Origin: Myxococcus stipitatus
GTDB lineage: Bacteria; Myxococcota; Myxococcia; Myxococcales; Myxococcaceae
Direction of reading: 5' to 3'
Length of the DNA stretch: 64,000 bases
Assembly: GCF_037414475.1 (NCBI RefSeq)
Contig: NZ_CP147913.1
Location: 806,001-870,000 of the forward strand
Shown here: in pieces, positions 47,298 to 55,426 of the stretch
Layout of the letters: each line of letters begins with the position of its first letter
Position numbering within the stretch: the stretch's first letter is position 1
Notes under the pieces: generated by a model
Told to the model about the DNA's origin: nothing
Databases searched by the model: none
Seen by the model: the letters and a program-made list of their open reading frames with translations, nothing else
Position numbers and translations under genes: made by a program

Positions 47298-47954
47298 ATG
47301 CGCATCGTCGCCGTCTCGGACACTCACCTCTTCCATGATGAGCTGCTGATGCCACCGGGTGACATCTTAGTCCATGCGGGCGATATGTGTCGCGCGGGGG
47401 ACCTCGGGGAGCTTGCCCGGGCCGCCAAGTGGCTTCGCGGGCTCCCCTACCGCCACAAGGTCGTCATCGCGGGCAACCATGATGGGCCCTTCGCCGATAC
47501 TCCCGAGGAGGCTCGCGCGCTCCTGGGGGACGGCATCGTCTACCTCCAGGACAGCGGCGCCACGGTCGCGGGACTGCGCTTTTGGGGAAGCCCCTGGCAG
47601 CCGGCCTACAACGACTGGGCCTTCAACCTCCCGCGAGGAGCCCCGCTCGCCAGCAAGTGGGCGCTCATCCCGGAGGGCCTCGACGTCCTCGTCACCCACG
47701 GACCTCCCGCGGGCTTCGGAGATCGCTCCTCCGTGGGAGGTCGCGGCGGCTGCGCGGACCTGCGCGAGCGCGTGCTCACCGTCCGCCCCCGGCTGCACCT
47801 CTTCGGTCACATCCACGACGACGGGGGCCTCTGGCGCGCAGGCCCCACGTGCTTCGTCAATGTCACCACCTGGGAGTGCGAGCGTCCTCCCACCGTCCTC
47901 GAGTTCGATGACCGGGGCGTCACGGAGGTCACCATTCCTCCCGCCCGGCGCTGA
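47298..47954 (+). CDS. calcineurin-like metallophosphoesterase
   Basis: The 218-residue cytoplasmic protein carries the whole metallophosphoesterase motif set: SDTHL, HAGDM, GNHDGP, VTHGPP and GHIHDD. It binds two metals and hydrolyses a phosphodiester or phosphomonoester; the substrate is unknown. Short single-domain members of this type resemble the MPPED/239AB group. AGGA lies upstream of the ATG. An in-frame extension upstream overlaps the lipoprotein promoter region and is rejected. Confidence 0.88.
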   Translation: MRIVAVSDTHLFHDELLMPPGDILVHAGDMCRAGDLGELARAAKWLRGLPYRHKVVIAGNHDGPFADTPEEARALLGDGIVYLQDSGATVAGLRFWGSPWQPAYNDWAFNLPRGAPLASKWALIPEGLDVLVTHGPPAGFGDRSSVGGRGGCADLRERVLTVRPRLHLFGHIHDDGGLWRAGPTCFVNVTTWECERPPTVLEFDDRGVTEVTIPPARR

Positions 47955-47986
47955 CCCGGGAATCGAGGGCCCGTAGATCTTTTTGG

Positions 47987-48020
47987 CAGCAGGTGCGTTT
48001 CAGGGAGAACTCCCCTGCTG
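47987..48020 (+). promoter_or_regulatory. nested inverted repeats in the leader of the ECF sigma gene
   Basis: An outer stem CAGCAGG (47987-47993) / CCTGCTG (48014-48020) encloses an inner GGGAG-AA-CTCCC (48003-48014), sharing one base. It could be a terminator for the phosphoesterase gene or an operator for the sigma gene. Confidence 0.35.
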
Positions 48021-48041
48021 GGGGCCTTCAGGAGCCCACCC

Positions 48042-48554
48042 GTGATTCACGCCGCAGCCATCGACCTGCCGCCTCTGACCGAGCTCTACAACGAGCACCG
48101 CTCTCGCGCGTTGGCCATTGCCCGGAGAATCGTGGGAGACGCCGACGACGCCGAGGATGTGGTGCAGGACGTCTTCACCCGGCTGGCCTGGAAGTCACCC
48201 GACTACGGCGGCCGCGCGGCGTGGACCACGTGGCTCCACCGCGTCATGGTCAACAGCAGCATCAACTGGCTGCGCGCCCGCAAGCGCCGCGAGCGTCTGA
48301 GCCACGAGCCCCTCGAGCCCCTCTCCCCCGAGAGTCAGGCCATGGGCACGGAGATGAAGCGTCACTTCACCGACGCGATGCGGGAGATCAACGAACAGCA
48401 GCAACACGTCCTCTACCTGCGCGAGGTGCGAGGACTGAGCTACCCCGAAATCGCACGCATGCTGTGCATCCCCGAGGGCACCGTGAAGAGCACCCTCCAC
48501 CGCGCCCGGCAGCGCACCTTCGGCCTCATGGCGGAGCGCGGGCACCAGCCCTGA
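48042..48554 (+). CDS. ECF-type RNA polymerase sigma factor
   Basis: The 170-residue protein has sigma region 2 (about 12-80: DAEDVVQDVFTRLAWK, WLHRVMVNSSINWLR) and region 4 (about 110-160: REVRGLSYPEIARMLCIPEGTVKSTLHRAR), with no region 3 and no extra domain. ECF factors usually sit beside an anti-sigma factor, but neither neighbour looks like one. It starts with GTG, with AGGAG upstream. It faces an ADP-ribosylglycohydrolase gene. Confidence 0.9.
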   Translation: MIHAAAIDLPPLTELYNEHRSRALAIARRIVGDADDAEDVVQDVFTRLAWKSPDYGGRAAWTTWLHRVMVNSSINWLRARKRRERLSHEPLEPLSPESQAMGTEMKRHFTDAMREINEQQQHVLYLREVRGLSYPEIARMLCIPEGTVKSTLHRARQRTFGLMAERGHQP

Positions 48555-48568
48555 AGCACTCCAGGGCT
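48547..48568. terminator. bidirectional hairpin at the sigma/hydrolase junction
   Basis: AGCCCTG (48547-48553) and CAGGGCT (48562-48568) pair exactly around an 8-nt loop. The arms overlap both stop codons. Confidence 0.55.
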
Positions 48569-49484
48569 AACGGCCCGCCCGAAGCCGAAGCGGCTCCCGA
48601 GCCGTCCTCCACGGCGCGGGAATCGCCCCCTGCCCCGTCGCCATCACGACGATGCCGCCCACCATCGCGCACGTCGTGTCCATGTCGCCCCGCCCCGACA
48701 CCGTGGCCCACAGCGCGTCCTCGAAGTGATTCAAATGCCTCGCCGCGCACCACACGACATACGGCACCGTGTCCTCCGACAGCACTCGGGAGCCACTGCC
48801 CAGCTCCTTCGCCGCCGCCGTGGGTGAAGTGTCCAGCGGCCACGCCCGCGCCCGCTCCAACCCGCGCCGGGTCGCTCCCGCGGGCGTGTACTCCAACACC
48901 ACGTCGAACAGCTCGCGCGCGGGACCTCGGGCCCCCGAAGCCCACGCGGCGGCGACAGCCACGGCCATGGCCCCCGCCTGTCCCTCCGGATGGAAGTGCG
49001 TCACCTCGGCGGAAAGCCGCGCCTCCTCCGCCGCGCGCCCCAGGTCCTCGGCGAAATAGGCCCCCAACGGAGCCACGCGCATCGCCGCGCCGTTCCCCTT
49101 CGAACCTGTGCCGTTGAAGACCTGGGAGGACACCGGCCGCCAGTCCATCCCCAGATGAATTCGCTCCAGGATTTCAATCGCCCCGCCGCCGTAGCCTCGG
49201 TAGGGGTTGTCCCGGAACCGCTTCGCGAAGAGCTGCGCGAGCCGGTCCTGCGCCACCCGCCCGTGCTCGTCGAGCACCTGGACCAGGGCCAGCGCCATCT
49301 CCGTGTCATCCGTGTACGGCCACGGAGGCGCCGGCGCCTGGCGCGCCTCCACCGACTCGGCCACCAGGCTCCGAGCCGCGAAGAAGCGCTCACCAAAACC
49401 ATCCCCCACCGAGAGCCCCTCCAACGACAGCAGGGCGCGCGCCATCCGCTCGGCGTGGTCCAAGGGCTTTTCAGTCAGGGACAT
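48567..49484 (-). CDS. ADP-ribosylglycohydrolase family protein
   Basis: The 305-residue cytoplasmic protein has the metal-binding motifs of the ADP-ribosylglycohydrolase/DraG family: GDGFGE, YTDDTEMAL near the N-terminus and GRGDMDTTCAMVGG near the C-terminus. These coordinate two magnesium ions. It would remove ADP-ribose from protein, nucleic acid or a small molecule. No ADP-ribosyltransferase is nearby. The ATG at 49484 has an AGGAGG site; an upstream ATG has none. Confidence 0.88.
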   Translation of the reverse strand: MSLTEKPLDHAERMARALLSLEGLSVGDGFGERFFAARSLVAESVEARQAPAPPWPYTDDTEMALALVQVLDEHGRVAQDRLAQLFAKRFRDNPYRGYGGGAIEILERIHLGMDWRPVSSQVFNGTGSKGNGAAMRVAPLGAYFAEDLGRAAEEARLSAEVTHFHPEGQAGAMAVAVAAAWASGARGPARELFDVVLEYTPAGATRRGLERARAWPLDTSPTAAAKELGSGSRVLSEDTVPYVVWCAARHLNHFEDALWATVSGRGDMDTTCAMVGGIVVMATGQGAIPAPWRTAREPLRLRAGR

Positions 49485-49531
49485 GGCGCCAGCATCCTCC
49501 TGGCGCCATATTCGTGTCAATCAGACACTAT

Positions 49532-50194
49532 CTACTCTTCCCCCTTCGAGCCCACGAACTGGTCGCCCTTCTCCCTGAAGAGGACGTTGAAGCTGGTGAG
49601 CGAGCCGTACACGCGGGTGATGTAACTCTGCATCTCCACCTTCTCCGCGTCGGACAGCTTCGGGTGCGCGTTGAGCTTCTGCTCGAGGACGCGCAGCCTG
49701 TCGCGGACCATGACGACCTTGTGGAACAGGTTGTCGATGGGCATGTCCTTGGCTTGCAGCTCCGGGTTGCCCGGGACGAGGCGCACCGTACCGCCCTCCC
49801 ACTTGCCCGCGAGCGGCGGCGAGTCGGCCATGCCGGACGCCTCCCGGAAGATGTCCATCAGCTCTTCACGCGTCATGCTCAACCCTTCCAGGTCAACGAC
49901 TTCATTGGGGTCCACCACCCGGCGCCGCACCACCACCGGGGCCACGCTGCGCGCCGTGCGCTCGCGCGTGGGCGACTGCGCCGCCGGGGCCACGGCCGTG
50001 CCCCGGGGCGCGTACTTGTCACAAATGGGGGCCGACGGCGGAAACATGCCCCGCGAGGACTGGAGCCGGCACGGCCCCACCCACCCCCGGCGCTCATCCA
50101 CCGAGTGAGGGCTCCACAGCTTGCAATTGCCGCACACCTGCTCTTCCGGACGGAAGGTCGGCAGGGGCGGAGCCGCATCCGCCGAGTCACCCAT
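49532..50194 (-). CDS. cysteine-rich protein with C-terminal helical region, function unknown
   Basis: The 220-residue cytoplasmic protein begins with four cysteines in a likely metal site (VCGNCKLW, GPCRLQ, APICDKY). A Pro/Arg linker follows, then a helical C-terminal half (RLRVLEQKLNAHPKLSDAEKVEMQSYITRVY). I know no named family. Its ATG shares a base with the stop of the upstream S46 peptidase gene, so the two are translationally coupled. There is no signal peptide, so it is unlikely to be a partner of the exported peptidase in the same compartment. Confidence 0.7.
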   Translation of the reverse strand: MGDSADAAPPLPTFRPEEQVCGNCKLWSPHSVDERRGWVGPCRLQSSRGMFPPSAPICDKYAPRGTAVAPAAQSPTRERTARSVAPVVVRRRVVDPNEVVDLEGLSMTREELMDIFREASGMADSPPLAGKWEGGTVRLVPGNPELQAKDMPIDNLFHKVVMVRDRLRVLEQKLNAHPKLSDAEKVEMQSYITRVYGSLTSFNVLFREKGDQFVGSKGEE

Positions 50195-52389
50195 CAGCGC
50201 GTCTCCCCCGCCACTGGCGAGCTCTTGCGCACGCCCAGCTCCTTCAGCAGCGCGTCCGCGTTCTCCACCTGGTCCAGCATCCACAACACATACCGCACGT
50301 CCACGTTGACGTTGCGGGCCACGTCCGGGTTGTAGCCGAAGTCGTTCGCCACATTCTCCCAGACGCGGTCGAAGTTGACGCCCACCAGTTGGCCCTTGCC
50401 GTTCACCGTGGGACTCCCCGAGTTGCCGCCCGTGGTGTCCGCGTCCGCCAGGAAGTTCACAGGCACGTCCTTCAGCTTCCGGTCCATCCACGCGCCATAC
50501 CGCTTCGCCTCGGCCACCTTCGACACGCGCTCGGGGACGATGAAGGGCTCCTCCCCCGTGGCCTTCGCCATCATGCCGGCGAGCGTCGTCTGCGGCGTAT
50601 ACACCGCCCCGTCGCGCGGCGAGTAGCCCTGCACCTTGGCGAACGTCACCCGCAACGTCCCGTTCGCATCCGGGGCCACTGGCTTGCCCGCATGCGCCAG
50701 CACCGCCTTGCGCCACTCCGGACGCAGTCGGGAGCCCATGCCCTGGCGCCGGTCCAGCGTGTCATCGAGCGCCTCCAACTCCTTGGCCAGGTCCAGGCCG
50801 AACGCGAGCAGCGGGTCCTTGCGCGCCTCCAACTGCGCCACCGTCTCCGTCACCATCTTCATGCGCTCGGCGAGCGTCAGCACCTGGGTGCTCGCGTACA
50901 TCGCGTCCACCTTCGCGGCCACGTCCTTCTCCGAGAACACCTTGCCGAAGTGCTTGTCCACCGCGGCGATGCGCTCGTCCGCGCCCAGCGCCTGCGCGCG
51001 CCGCACGTAGGCCGTCACCAGGCGCTTCTCCGCGGGCAGGAAGACGTTCTTCTGCTCACGCTCCAGGCGGTCCTTGATGCGGACGTGCTCGCGCTCCATG
51101 TACTCCGGCCGGCGCTCCATGTCCGGCAGGGCGCGCTGGGCGGCGAGCCTCGACAGCGTCACCGCCACCGCCGGACCCCGGGCCAGCCGCGCGACAGCCC
51201 CGAGCAGGAACTCGCGCTCGAAAGACTTCGTGGTGGCCTGCTGCTCGGCGAGCAGCTCCTCGCGCGCCTTGACCGCGGACGCCCACGCCGCGGCGCCCTT
51301 CGCGCTCGCGCCCTTCTTGGCGACCCAGGCCGCGACCTCCGCCTCCGCCTGGCGCTGCTTCTCGACGATGTTCCCGCGCTTGAGGCCCGCGAGCTGCCCG
51401 CCCGCGTTCTTGTTCACGTTGTGCAGGCCCTTGAGCACCGACGCGACGGCGATCTTCCCGGCCGCGTCCTTCTCCCCCTCCTCCTCGAGGATGCGGATGG
51501 CCTCGCCGTACACGTCGCGCATGCGCGGATAGAGGCGGGACTGACGCTCCGCCATCTCCTCGGCGAGCAGCGCGCGGTAGGTGCGTCCCGGGTAGCCGAG
51601 CACCATCACGAAGTCGCCCGGCTTCACGCCCTCGGTGGCGAGCGGGAAGAAGAACTCCGCTTTGTACGGCACGTTCTTCTCGCTGTACGCCGCGGAGGAG
51701 CCATCCGGCGCGCTGTAGGCCCGGACGATGGCGAAGTCGCCAGTGTGGCGCGGCCACATCCAGTTGTCCTCCTCCCCGCCGTACTCACCGACGCCTCGGG
51801 GCGGCGCGTAGACCAGCCGCACGTCCACCAGCTCCACCGACTCCACCAGCGTGTAGTTGACCCCACCGTCAAACGTCGCCACCTGACAGCGCGTGGCCGG
51901 ACGCTTCTCACACTCGGCCACCAACTCCTTCTGCTTGCGCTCGATGGCCTTGAAGCGGACAGCGTCATCCGCGCCCGCGGGCACCGCGCCGAGCACCTGC
52001 GACGTCACGTCCGTGAAGCTGCGAGGCACCTGCACCCGCGCGCCCTTGCCGGGCAGCTCATCCTTGCGCTCCGAGGCCAGGAAGCCCTGGGTGAGCAGGT
52101 CGCGCTGCGGCGTGCTGTGCTCTTGGATGACGCCGAAGGCACAGTGGTGGTTGGTGATGACCAGGCCGGTGGAGGAGATGAACGCGCCCGTGCATCCGCC
52201 CACGTTCACCGCGCCCGCGAGCAGGCCAGTGCCACGCTGCGGGTCCCAGAGCTTCTTCGGCGGCACCTGGAGACCCTGGCCGCGCAACCACGCCGGGTCC
52301 AGTTCCAGGACCTGCTGAGGAGTCCACTTCCCTTCCCCGGCCAGAGCGGGGGCAGCCACGAGTGAGAGCAGGAGGAGCGTCTTCTTCAT
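50194..52389 (-). CDS. S46-family dipeptidyl peptidase (DPP7/DPP11 type)
   Basis: The 731-residue exported serine peptidase has a signal peptide ending ALA, and the triad of S46 peptidases: His in TNHHC (81-82), Asp218 in WPRHTGDFAIVRAY and Ser657 in TTGGNSGSP. S46 enzymes release dipeptides from oligopeptide N-termini in the periplasm, feeding amino-acid catabolism. The residue that sets DPP7 against DPP11 specificity (Gly versus Arg near 670) cannot be assigned confidently. The ATG at 52389 follows GGGAAG. The length matches the family (about 720). Confidence 0.9.
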   Translation of the reverse strand: MKKTLLLLSLVAAPALAGEGKWTPQQVLELDPAWLRGQGLQVPPKKLWDPQRGTGLLAGAVNVGGCTGAFISSTGLVITNHHCAFGVIQEHSTPQRDLLTQGFLASERKDELPGKGARVQVPRSFTDVTSQVLGAVPAGADDAVRFKAIERKQKELVAECEKRPATRCQVATFDGGVNYTLVESVELVDVRLVYAPPRGVGEYGGEEDNWMWPRHTGDFAIVRAYSAPDGSSAAYSEKNVPYKAEFFFPLATEGVKPGDFVMVLGYPGRTYRALLAEEMAERQSRLYPRMRDVYGEAIRILEEEGEKDAAGKIAVASVLKGLHNVNKNAGGQLAGLKRGNIVEKQRQAEAEVAAWVAKKGASAKGAAAWASAVKAREELLAEQQATTKSFEREFLLGAVARLARGPAVAVTLSRLAAQRALPDMERRPEYMEREHVRIKDRLEREQKNVFLPAEKRLVTAYVRRAQALGADERIAAVDKHFGKVFSEKDVAAKVDAMYASTQVLTLAERMKMVTETVAQLEARKDPLLAFGLDLAKELEALDDTLDRRQGMGSRLRPEWRKAVLAHAGKPVAPDANGTLRVTFAKVQGYSPRDGAVYTPQTTLAGMMAKATGEEPFIVPERVSKVAEAKRYGAWMDRKLKDVPVNFLADADTTGGNSGSPTVNGKGQLVGVNFDRVWENVANDFGYNPDVARNVNVDVRYVLWMLDQVENADALLKELGVRKSSPVAGETR

Positions 52390-52531
52390 ACCCACTTCCC
52401 TACCCCGTCCGGCGCCCGCATGCGACTGCGGCCTTCGCACTCGACGCTCCGCGGCAAGCCAGGAGTTTCCAGGGAAGAGGAAGCCCGCTTATGTGTTGGG
52501 GTGTCACGTCGTCGAATACCCGGGGAAGCCC

Positions 52532-53272
52532 ATGAGGACCGCCAGCGGAGCACAGCTCGATTTCGGCCGCCTGGCCCTCCTCCTCGTGATGCTGGGGGTG
52601 GGCTGGTATTTCTGGGATGCCCCCGCCTTCTGGCCGCTGAAGCTGCTGGTGGTGATGATGCACGAGAGCGGGCACGCGCTCGCCACGCTCCTGGTGGGCG
52701 GCTCGGTGGACCGCATCCACCTGGCGGCAGATGAGTCAGGGGCCTGCCTGTCCCGCCTGCCTCCGGGCGTCTTCCGGCAGATTGCCGTGTACTCGGGGGG
52801 CTACCTGGGCAGCGCCGTGGCTGGGGCGGGGCTGCTGCTGGCCACCTTCCGCTTCCGCCTGCGCCGCTGGGTGCTGGGCGCCGCGAGCGTGTGGCTGGTC
52901 GTCATGGGCGTGCTCTATGCGGGCGACAGCTTCACGCTGGCGTTCTGCGTGGGCACCGCCATGGTGCTCGGCCTGGGGGCGAAGTTCCTGCCGGATGGCG
53001 CGGTGGACTTCCTCAACCTCTTCATCGCCGCCTTCACCGCGCTGTACGCGGTGTTCGACCTGCGAGATGACCTGTGGAACAGCGCGGTGCGCTCGCGCAG
53101 CGACGCGGCCCTCCTGGCCGACCTCACCTACGTGCCCGCCGTCGTCTGGGCCGCGCTGTGGACCCTGCTCGCCGTGGGACTGCTCGGCTTCGCCGCGTAT
53201 CGCTCGCTGCACAGCCGCCCCCAGGGCCTCCAGATGCCCGCCGTGGGCACCCGGGCCCGCGGCAGGGCCTGA
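52532..53272 (+). CDS. M50B-like integral membrane protein
   Basis: The 246-residue protein has about six membrane helices and a zinc-protease-like HESGH (44-48) in MMHESGHALATLLVGG. This is the pattern of the peptidase M50B-like family, whose members are mostly uncharacterised. No clear second zinc motif (NxxPxxPxDG) is seen; LPDGAVDFLN could replace it. It may be an intramembrane protease or a non-catalytic relative. The ATG at 52532 has GGGGAAG upstream. Confidence 0.72.
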   Translation: MRTASGAQLDFGRLALLLVMLGVGWYFWDAPAFWPLKLLVVMMHESGHALATLLVGGSVDRIHLAADESGACLSRLPPGVFRQIAVYSGGYLGSAVAGAGLLLATFRFRLRRWVLGAASVWLVVMGVLYAGDSFTLAFCVGTAMVLGLGAKFLPDGAVDFLNLFIAAFTALYAVFDLRDDLWNSAVRSRSDAALLADLTYVPAVVWAALWTLLAVGLLGFAAYRSLHSRPQGLQMPAVGTRARGRA

Positions 53273-53296
53273 CGCGAGAGGCTTCACACCGCGTCA
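53270..53296 (+). terminator. hairpin after the M50B-like gene
   Basis: TGACGCG (53270-53276), which begins with the stop codon itself, pairs with CGCGTCA (53290-53296) around a 13-nt loop. Confidence 0.4.
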
Positions 53297-53647
53297 CATC
53301 TCCCGAATCAATCCGGTTACAAGGCTCGAAACGCCCGGAAGCGCCGGCCGAGACATCGGCTGCTCGAGCTGGATTGTTTCATCATTGCCTGAAATGACCC
53401 GGGGCCCGCGAGGACGCGCGGTTCAGAGGGACGGTCATCCTCCGTGGGGACTGTCGCGCGCCACCAGCCCACAAGGGTTTGCGTGAACGCACGGCTTCCC
53501 GTGCGCCCGGGTCCTCCCGCACACCGGGTCTTAAACCAACCGCGAAACAAGCTTTCACTGATTTGTCTGCCGCAAAACAGACGCACTATAAGTGCGAGCG
53601 CCGTAGCGACTTCCAGCTACGGGCAATCCCACACTCCAGGAGCAGAC
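53273..53647. other. 375-bp intergenic region before the crystallin-like gene
   Basis: I see no credible gene on either strand. It contains a terminator hairpin at its start and, near its end, a promoter (53563-53592) in a locally AT-rich stretch. A short inverted repeat GTCTG/CAGAC (53565-53569 and 53577-53582 region) overlaps the promoter spacer. The long leader region suggests regulated expression. Confidence 0.45.
53563..53592 (+). promoter_or_regulatory. sigma-70-like promoter of the crystallin-like gene
   Basis: TTGTCT (53563-53568) and TATAAG (53587-53592) are 18 bp apart, in the most AT-rich part of the gap. The leader would be about 50 nt. A GTCTG/CAGAC repeat flanks the spacer and could bind a regulator. 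Confidence 0.45.
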
Positions 53648-54373
53648 ATGAATCTCAAGACAGTGATTGGCTCGCTGACGTTGGCCGCGATGCTGACCGG
53701 GGGCACGGCCCTCGCGCAGGGCATCGAGCCGGTTCCCCCGCATGACACGGGCGACCTGCCGAACAAGGAAGGCCAGTTGGAGAAGGTGCCGTTGAGCAAG
53801 GTTCTCCGCGATGCGCCGCGCGAGGACATCGAGAAGGAGCCGGTCGAGGGCTTCCTGCCGGACCTCCCCATCCTGGTGGACGGCGTGGCGTACACGGCCA
53901 AGGAGATCCAGGAGAAGGACATCCACCTGTCGCACTACGTGCTGGATGGCCGCTCCGCGGAGATGAACGTGGTGCAGGGCTTCCGCACCACGGAGCAGCT
54001 GAAGGAGTACTTCGCCGCGACGGGGCAGTTCCCCTCCGAGCAGCCCACGACGAGCCAGCTGGCGAACTGCAATCCCTGGTCGGTCTTCTTCGAGCACTCC
54101 TGGTACGGCGGCGCGGCCTTCTCCGTCTACCCGGGCTGGGGCTACCCGAACCTGGGCTGGTGGAATGACCGCATCTCCTCCATGTGGAGCACGCAGTGTG
54201 GCCGCTGGACGCTGGTCACCGAGCACTCCTGGTACGGCGGCCACGTGCTGTGGATTGGCCGCGCGTGGGCCGTCCCCAACATGGGCAGCTACGGCTGGTA
54301 CACGGGCTGGTGGCCGTTCCGCCGCTGGCACTCGTGGAACGACCGCATCTCGTCGGTCGCCGTCTACTGGTAG
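53648..54373 (+). CDS. secreted protein with beta/gamma-crystallin-like C-terminal domain
   Basis: The 241-residue product has a signal peptide ending ALA (about residue 23), an unassigned N-terminal half, and a C-terminal half made of two related Greek-key motifs. Each has EHSWYGG followed by the calcium-binding crystallin pattern NDRISS. Beta/gamma-crystallins bind calcium between paired motifs. Myxococcus Protein S, a spore-coat protein, is a known member, so a calcium-stabilised extracellular role is plausible but inferred. The domain is unusually Trp/Tyr-rich. AGGAG precedes the ATG. Confidence 0.8.
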   Translation: MNLKTVIGSLTLAAMLTGGTALAQGIEPVPPHDTGDLPNKEGQLEKVPLSKVLRDAPREDIEKEPVEGFLPDLPILVDGVAYTAKEIQEKDIHLSHYVLDGRSAEMNVVQGFRTTEQLKEYFAATGQFPSEQPTTSQLANCNPWSVFFEHSWYGGAAFSVYPGWGYPNLGWWNDRISSMWSTQCGRWTLVTEHSWYGGHVLWIGRAWAVPNMGSYGWYTGWWPFRRWHSWNDRISSVAVYW

Positions 54374-54393
54374 TCCTCGCGTGACGTGACGGA

Positions 54394-54418
54394 AGCGGAG
54401 GCCCTTCGCGCCTCCGCT
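54394..54418. terminator. hairpin after the crystallin-like gene
   Basis: AGCGGAGGC (54394-54402) and GCCTCCGCT (54410-54418) pair exactly around a 7-nt loop, 20 bases after the stop. Confidence 0.6.
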
Positions 54419-54546
54419 CCTCCCGCGGGCTCACGCCCCTTCGGGATCATTATCGCAACTCAATATGCAACTAAATCCATGAAACAGAAACAACTCAACA
54501 TAGCCAACGGGGCCCTCACCGGTGGACAACTCTTCACCGGCGGAGA

Positions 54547-54642
54547 TTCGTCCAGTTCATCGTCGCCAACTTCCGGGTGGACCCCAAGCGCGTCTATCTG
54601 ACGGGGTCGAGCATGGGCGGCTGGGGCGCGTGGCGGAATGCC
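54547..54642 (+). pseudogene. fragment of an alpha/beta-hydrolase (esterase) gene
   Basis: One frame reads FVQFIVANFRVDPKRVYLTG followed by SSMGGWGAWRNA. This is the strand and nucleophile elbow of PHB-depolymerase/feruloyl-esterase-type hydrolases (typically DPKRVYLTGLSMGGYGTW), with the catalytic Ser in GSSMGGW. Nothing upstream or downstream in any frame continues the domain, and there is no start. A stop comes at 54694. It is a remnant of about 30 codons lying between two intact genes, beside an unusually AT-rich stretch (about 54440-54500). Confidence 0.65.
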
Positions 54643-54673
54643 TCGCTGCCCTGGCTTGATCCTCCAGTCCGCG

Positions 54674-55330
54674 TCACTTCCTCGGGCGCATCCTGAACGC
54701 GATGAAGGAGGCGACATCCGGGTACGAGAAGTAGGGATTGAGCCGTCGCACGTCGCCCATGGGCGCCACCGGCACATCCGCGTAGTCGTGTCCTGGCCAC
54801 AGCCGCGTCGAGTCCGGCACCTTCAGCAGCACCTGCGAGAGCGAGCGGTACATCGCCTCCGGGTCTCCGCCCTTCATGTCGCACCGGCCGCAGCCATTGA
54901 TGAACAGCGTGTCGCCAGACACCAGCGCGTCCCCCGCGAGCAGGCAGTGCGAACCCGGCGTGTGGCCCGGCGTGTGGAGTGCCTGGAAGTGCTCGGTGCC
55001 CACGGGCACGACGTCTCCGGGCCCCAAGGGGCGCAGCGCATCCTTCAGCTCCCGCAGCTCCGCGGAGAAGTCCACCTCCTCGCGCTGCGCGTAGACAGGT
55101 ACGTCGTGGCGCGACAACAGCTCCGGCAGACCGTTGATGTGGTCGAAGTGGCAATGCGAGACGAAGGCGCCCGCAAGGCGCTTGCCGTCCTCCGCCACCG
55201 CTTGCTCGATGGCGGCCACGTCCCACGCCGGGTCCACCACCACGACATCGGGCGAGTCCGCCGCGCCGACCAGGTAGACGAAGTTGTCCATGGGTCCCAG
55301 CTTCAGCTGCCGCACGTATGGATTTCGCAT
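54674..55330 (-). CDS. MBL-fold hydrolase, glyoxalase II/persulfide dioxygenase-like
   Basis: The 218-residue cytoplasmic metallo-beta-lactamase-fold protein has the metal ligands HCHFDH, a GHTPGSH motif, SGDTLFINGCGRCD and GHDY. The GCGR-C-D stretch after the bridging Asp resembles ETHE1-type persulfide dioxygenases and glyoxalase II. It lacks a rhodanese domain. The likely substrate is a glutathione-type thioester or persulfide, unproven. AGGAGG precedes the ATG. The 3' end abuts the hydrolase fragment. Confidence 0.82.
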   Translation of the reverse strand: MRNPYVRQLKLGPMDNFVYLVGAADSPDVVVVDPAWDVAAIEQAVAEDGKRLAGAFVSHCHFDHINGLPELLSRHDVPVYAQREEVDFSAELRELKDALRPLGPGDVVPVGTEHFQALHTPGHTPGSHCLLAGDALVSGDTLFINGCGRCDMKGGDPEAMYRSLSQVLLKVPDSTRLWPGHDYADVPVAPMGDVRRLNPYFSYPDVASFIAFRMRPRK

Positions 55331-55426
55331 CGGTCAGACCTCCTGGAAGAACTCTAGCGCCTGACACTTGAAGCGCTCGCGTCTTCCCACTTGAATGGGC
55401 CCCCGTCCCCCGGAGGTCCACACATC

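Noticed and set aside
54386..54601. A 71-codon frame between the crystallin-like and MBL genes
   Set aside because: It begins in the terminator hairpin, has no ribosome site, and crosses the esterase remnant in the wrong frame.
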